Of a stretch of 64,000 nucleotides of DNA, positions 61,254-64,000 are shown one piece after another. Source of the stretch: Betaproteobacteria bacterium HGW-Betaproteobacteria-4 (lineage in GTDB: Bacteria; Pseudomonadota; Gammaproteobacteria; Burkholderiales; Rhodocyclaceae); assembly GCA_002840785.1 (NCBI GenBank), contig PHCH01000015.1, positions 49,725 to 113,724 on the forward strand, in the 5' to 3' direction. The notes below the pieces were generated by a model. That model saw only the letters and a list, made by a program, of their open reading frames with translations, was not told where the DNA came from and made no database searches. Both the position numbers and the translations under genes were made by a program. Numbering within the stretch: position 1 is the first letter of the stretch; every line of letters starts with the position of its first letter.

Positions 61254-61331
61254 GCCAGGATTATGAAGGGGCGCCGCGGGCATGCAAATACGCAAGAATG
61301 CGCAGCTCGCCAGCCCTGGTGTTGTGCAGCC

Positions 61332-62897
61332 TCAGACGGCCGAGACGAGCAGTTCCCTGAGTTGGGCGTCTTCGTTCAGGATGTGGCCGACCAGCCAGCT
61401 GCGCAAATAGACAAGGATGTCGAAAGGCGCGGTAAGTGGATTATTGTGCAGTTCCTCATAGAACTCGCCCAGCCTTTCCTCGAATTCGCCGTGCTGGGTC
61501 TGTTGCTGCTGCAATCCGCCGTAGCCGTAATGCTCCATCATCCGCTCCTCGGCGCGAAAATGGATCTCGACATACTGGTCCAGCGCCTTCAGTACCCGCG
61601 CGACTTCTCGGGAACTCTGCTTCGTCGAAACGACTTCAAACAGGTCATTGGTCAGGTCGAACAAATAGCGGTGATGCTCGTCGATAACGTCGATGCCGAC
61701 CCGCAGGCTATCGTCCCAATGCACCCATTTACTGTCCCGATAGAGCGTTTCGGGAAAATCGAGCATCTGGTTTGGGTCGATGATGTCGTCCCGGTAGAGT
61801 TGGCGGATCCGCATGATTTCCGGTAGCGCCTGATCGAATGCGGCAACCACGGCCGGATCGAAATGACTGCCTGAATTGGCGCGAACCCACGCCACAGCCT
61901 CTTCGAATGGCCACGGTTCCTTGTACGGGCGAATCGAGGTCAGCGCATCGAAAACATCGGAGACGGCGCAGATTCTCGCCAGCAGTGGAATTGCCTCACC
62001 GGCCAGGCCATGCGGATAGCCATTGCCATCCCAGTGTTCATGGTGACAGGCGGCGATATCCTGCGCTGTCTGGATCAGAGTGTCCTCACCGTTGAGCAAG
62101 CGCTTGCCAATATCGGTGTGGGTCTTCATGACCTCGTATTCATCCGCCGACAACCGGCCCGGCTTGAGCAGAATGGCATCGGGAATGCCGATCTTGCCGA
62201 CATCGTGCATCGGCGCGCAAATGCTCAGCAGCTCGCGCGTTTCCGGCGGCAGCCCGAGCGCCTTGGCAATGGCGGTGGCGAAATGCGTCATGCGCATGAT
62301 GTGCATGCCGGTTTCGTTATCCCGATACTCCGATGCCGTGCCGAGCCGCCGAATGGCATCAGTCCTGGCATCTTCGAGCTCGACCTCACGAACGCGCAGA
62401 GTCTCGTTGATCAGGCAGCGGCTCACCAGCATCGAAATTGCGCGAGCCAGATCGGTCATGAATTCGAATTCGACGGCATCGGGCTGCCAGTCGGGTTCGA
62501 TGAAAATAATCAGGCGGCCGGCGGTATAGCTCTCCCCGTTCAGGGGCAGGACAAAGCATGGCGCATCCGGCGCCAGTTCGGCGACAAGCAAGGGCGGCTG
62601 GAGGGAGGCCGGAGTGGCCAGGTAAGCCGCCGTTTCCGGCGCTATCGTGACCGAAGTCCGCTGCCTCGCCTGATCGGCATTGGCCCATACCGGCGGTAGA
62701 CCATGCTGGGCGATCTGGATCGGTTGGCCGCGCCTGTTGCGCAGCATGATCATGCTCCTGGGCAGAACACGAATGCCGGGCAGGCTTCGCAGCAGATCGA
62801 ATAACCGGCTCAGCGTATCGTCAAGATCGGTCTCGCCGATCTGAGACAACTCGAAGACCAGGCGACTGATCGCCAGTATTTCCTGATTCTTGTCCAT
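61332..62897 (-). CDS. HD-GYP c-di-GMP phosphodiesterase fused to bacteriohemerythrin
   Basis: Protein of 521 residues with a GAF-like N-terminal domain (about 1-170). The HD-GYP domain has HDVGKIGIPDAILLKPGRLS, then HHEHWDGNGYPHGLAGEAI and DVFDALTSIRPYK. A C-terminal hemerythrin domain has iron ligands in DVIDEHHRYLF, HFRAEERMM, QHGEFEERL and GHILNEDAQL. The hemerythrin probably senses oxygen or redox state and tunes c-di-GMP breakdown (inference). The start MDKNQEILAI is chosen for fit; the frame extends further upstream. Lies between ureD and urtE. Confidence 0.9.
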   Translation of the reverse strand: MDKNQEILAISRLVFELSQIGETDLDDTLSRLFDLLRSLPGIRVLPRSMIMLRNRRGQPIQIAQHGLPPVWANADQARQRTSVTIAPETAAYLATPASLQPPLLVAELAPDAPCFVLPLNGESYTAGRLIIFIEPDWQPDAVEFEFMTDLARAISMLVSRCLINETLRVREVELEDARTDAIRRLGTASEYRDNETGMHIMRMTHFATAIAKALGLPPETRELLSICAPMHDVGKIGIPDAILLKPGRLSADEYEVMKTHTDIGKRLLNGEDTLIQTAQDIAACHHEHWDGNGYPHGLAGEAIPLLARICAVSDVFDALTSIRPYKEPWPFEEAVAWVRANSGSHFDPAVVAAFDQALPEIMRIRQLYRDDIIDPNQMLDFPETLYRDSKWVHWDDSLRVGIDVIDEHHRYLFDLTNDLFEVVSTKQSSREVARVLKALDQYVEIHFRAEERMMEHYGYGGLQQQQTQHGEFEERLGEFYEELHNNPLTAPFDILVYLRSWLVGHILNEDAQLRELLVSAV

Positions 62898-63064
62898 ACC
62901 AGCCCGGAAGCCCATGAAAAGTGACAGCACCCAAAATGCATCGGGAGCACTGCAGAAAACCGGCAACGAAGACAATGGCGCAGAGGCCTTTGCCGGATTG
63001 CCAGCACTCGGTCACTTTACAAAAGGATTCTGGCAAGGGCAACACGAATTTGCCAATTCACTCG

Positions 63065-63092
63065 CTATTACCGTATTTAACATTTTGTCCAA
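63065..63092 (-). promoter_or_regulatory. Possible sigma-70 promoter for the HD-GYP/hemerythrin gene
   Basis: On the minus strand, TTGGAC (63087-63092) and TAATAG (63065-63070) are separated by 16 bases. They lie just after the urtE stop and about 165 bases before the chosen start. The leader between shows no other feature. Confidence 0.35.
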
Positions 63093-63093
63093 A

Positions 63094-63786
63094 TCAAACC
63101 GCCAACGCCTCCCGCACCCCATCCTGCGGCATCGTTTCGCCCCTGCCGCGCATGATGAACTCGCCGCGTTCCATGAGCAGGTATTGGTCGGCCAGAGATT
63201 CGGCGAAGTCGTAGTACTGCTCGACCAGCAGGATGGCCATTTCGCCGGTTTCGGCCAGCATGCGGATGGCGCGTTCGATGTCCTTGATGATTGAGGGCTG
63301 GATGCCTTCGGTCGGCTCGTCGAGGATGAGCAGTTTCGGGCCCATGGCCAGGGCGCGGCCGATGGCGAGTTGTTGTTGCTGGCCGCCGGAGAGGTCGCCG
63401 CCACGGCGGTGCATCATCTGTTTTAGCACCGGGAACATGTCGAAGATGCGTTGCGGGATGGGCGTGCTGCCGGGTTTGGTGGCGAGGCCCATGAGCAGGT
63501 TTTCCTCGACCGTCAGGCGCGGGAAGATCTCGCGGCCTTGTGGCACGAAGCCGATGCCCGCCTTGACGCGTTCGTGCGGCGGCAGGTGGGTGATGTCCTT
63601 GCCGTCGAAGGTGATGCTGCCTTCCTTTGTTTTGACGAGGCCCATCAGGGATTTGAGCAGCGTGGTTTTACCGACGCCGTTGCGGCCGAGGAGCGTGGTG
63701 ACTTCGCCGGTTTTGACCTCGAAGGAGAGGCCACGGAGGATGTGGCTGCCGCCGTAGGCTTGGTGGAGGGTGTCGATTTTCAGCAT
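63094..63786 (-). CDS. urtE: Urea ABC transporter ATPase UrtE
   Basis: Branched-chain/urea-type ABC ATPase (LivF family) of 230 residues: Walker A GRNGVGKTT, Q-loop PQGREIFPRLTVEENL, signature DLSGGQQQQLAIGRAL, Walker B LLILDEPTEGIQPSII, and H-loop region substituted by VEQYY. The GIQPSII ending and proximity to urease support UrtE rather than LivF. Other urt genes should lie beyond the right edge. Confidence 0.9.
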   Translation of the reverse strand: MLKIDTLHQAYGGSHILRGLSFEVKTGEVTTLLGRNGVGKTTLLKSLMGLVKTKEGSITFDGKDITHLPPHERVKAGIGFVPQGREIFPRLTVEENLLMGLATKPGSTPIPQRIFDMFPVLKQMMHRRGGDLSGGQQQQLAIGRALAMGPKLLILDEPTEGIQPSIIKDIERAIRMLAETGEMAILLVEQYYDFAESLADQYLLMERGEFIMRGRGETMPQDGVREALAV

Positions 63787-63829
63787 GCTCGCTGCTCCTT
63801 GCAGGGGGGCTTTTTTAGGCTTGGGGTTC

Positions 63830-64000
63830 CGCCCTTGAGGGGCGTCTCACTTTCTTTTGCTTCGCCAAAAGAAAGTAAGCAAAGAAAAGGCGACCCTGGG
63901 TCGGTGCCCGCTGCGCGGGTTCCCTGCGCTACTCGGGACTGGCGGGGGCTGCGGAACTCGGGCTGCGCCCTCAGACAGTCCTCGCCCCTTTTCCGCCAGA
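63830..64000. repeat. Probable repetitive sequence at the right edge
   Basis: No gene is visible here. TTTCTTTTGCTTCGCCAAAA with AAGAAAGTAAGC forms an imperfect hairpin. GGCGACCCTGGGTCGGTGCC and GCCCGCTGCGCGGGTTCCC follow. It resembles a repeat that lies near genes in many proteobacteria and gives spurious frames (such as KESKQRKGDPG). It continues past the window. Confidence 0.5.

Noticed and set aside
63094..63786. LivF (branched-chain amino acid) as the identity of the ABC ATPase
   Set aside because: The families are close, but the neighbouring urease operon and the GIQPSII ending after Walker B favour UrtE.
1..64000. tRNA, rRNA, CRISPR arrays, transposases, prophage genes
   Set aside because: The intergenic gaps and the reading frames were scanned by eye; no cloverleaf, no regularly spaced repeats, and no transposase or phage motifs were seen.

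Overview
The window is a GC-rich chromosomal segment of a betaproteobacterium, most likely a Rhodocyclaceae/Azonexaceae member (Dechloromonas- or Azonexus-like). This rests on the overall protein character, the napDAGHB layout and the gene neighbourhoods (rpoZ-gmk, rph-rdgB-hemW, pilT/pilU-yggS-proC-yggT-yggU, ureDABCEFG). No rRNA, tRNA, CRISPR array, prophage or intact insertion sequence was seen.

Layout. 1-5.8 kb: a sigma-54-controlled unit of an acyl-CoA-dehydrogenase-like flavoprotein, a rubredoxin and a NrtA/CmpA-type ABC transporter, with its enhancer-binding activator next door; a -24/-12 promoter and a cluster of palindromic activator sites can be read upstream. 5.9-6.8 kb: rpoH behind a perfect CIRCE (HrcA) operator. 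6.9-11.7 kb: periplasmic nitrate reductase napDAGHB. 11.8-18 kb: tatD, dadA, spoT, rpoZ, gmk, yicC. 17.8-24.5 kb: a Ser/Thr kinase and PP2C phosphatase pair, rph, rdgB, an accessory insertion (DUF1016 nuclease plus an unknown secreted protein), hemW. 24.5-36.9 kb: yidB-like, ABC-F ATPase, ychJ, rdgC, a diheme cytochrome, trmB, thiG, thiS, an SDR, dsbA, a SPOR protein, argS, a UDG-family glycosylase and a diguanylate cyclase. 37-46.7 kb: ubiB, a SNF2/SWIM helicase, a DUF302 protein, a hybrid histidine kinase coupled to a FIST sensor, pncC. 46.9-55.5 kb: small unknown genes, a probable small RNA, a c5 cytochrome, rep, a DUF4197 protein, pilU/pilT, yggS, proC, yggT, yggU. 55.5-64 kb: the complete urease operon with a tautomerase and a DUF559 gene inside it, an HD-GYP/hemerythrin sensor, and urtE of a urea ABC transporter.

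Two patterns cut across the genes. First, a short dispersed repeat of about 35-40 bp (core GGTTGACCGTAGCAA preceded by a T-rich TTTTTGGCC block) occurs at least twelve times, in both orientations. About half the copies lie inside protein-coding genes (tatD, hemW, ychJ, dsbA, a DUF4197 gene, ureF, ureD), keep the frame open, and are read in several frames. In two genes the same 33 bp encode the signal-peptide core. Second, an unusual number of conserved genes carry small internal deletions, some in frame (napA, napD, a c5 cytochrome) and some frameshifting (napH, ubiB, pilT, yggS, the spoT/dadA junction, probably a kinase start). Whether these are assembly losses or real decay cannot be told from the sequence alone. 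As written, nitrate reduction, twitching motility, ubiquinone synthesis and the SpoT ACT domain would be impaired.

Metabolically the segment combines nitrate respiration (nap), urea uptake and hydrolysis (urt/ure), uptake of a small oxyanion-like nutrient with an associated flavoprotein, stress regulation (rpoH, spoT, rpoZ) and several c-di-GMP/redox sensors.
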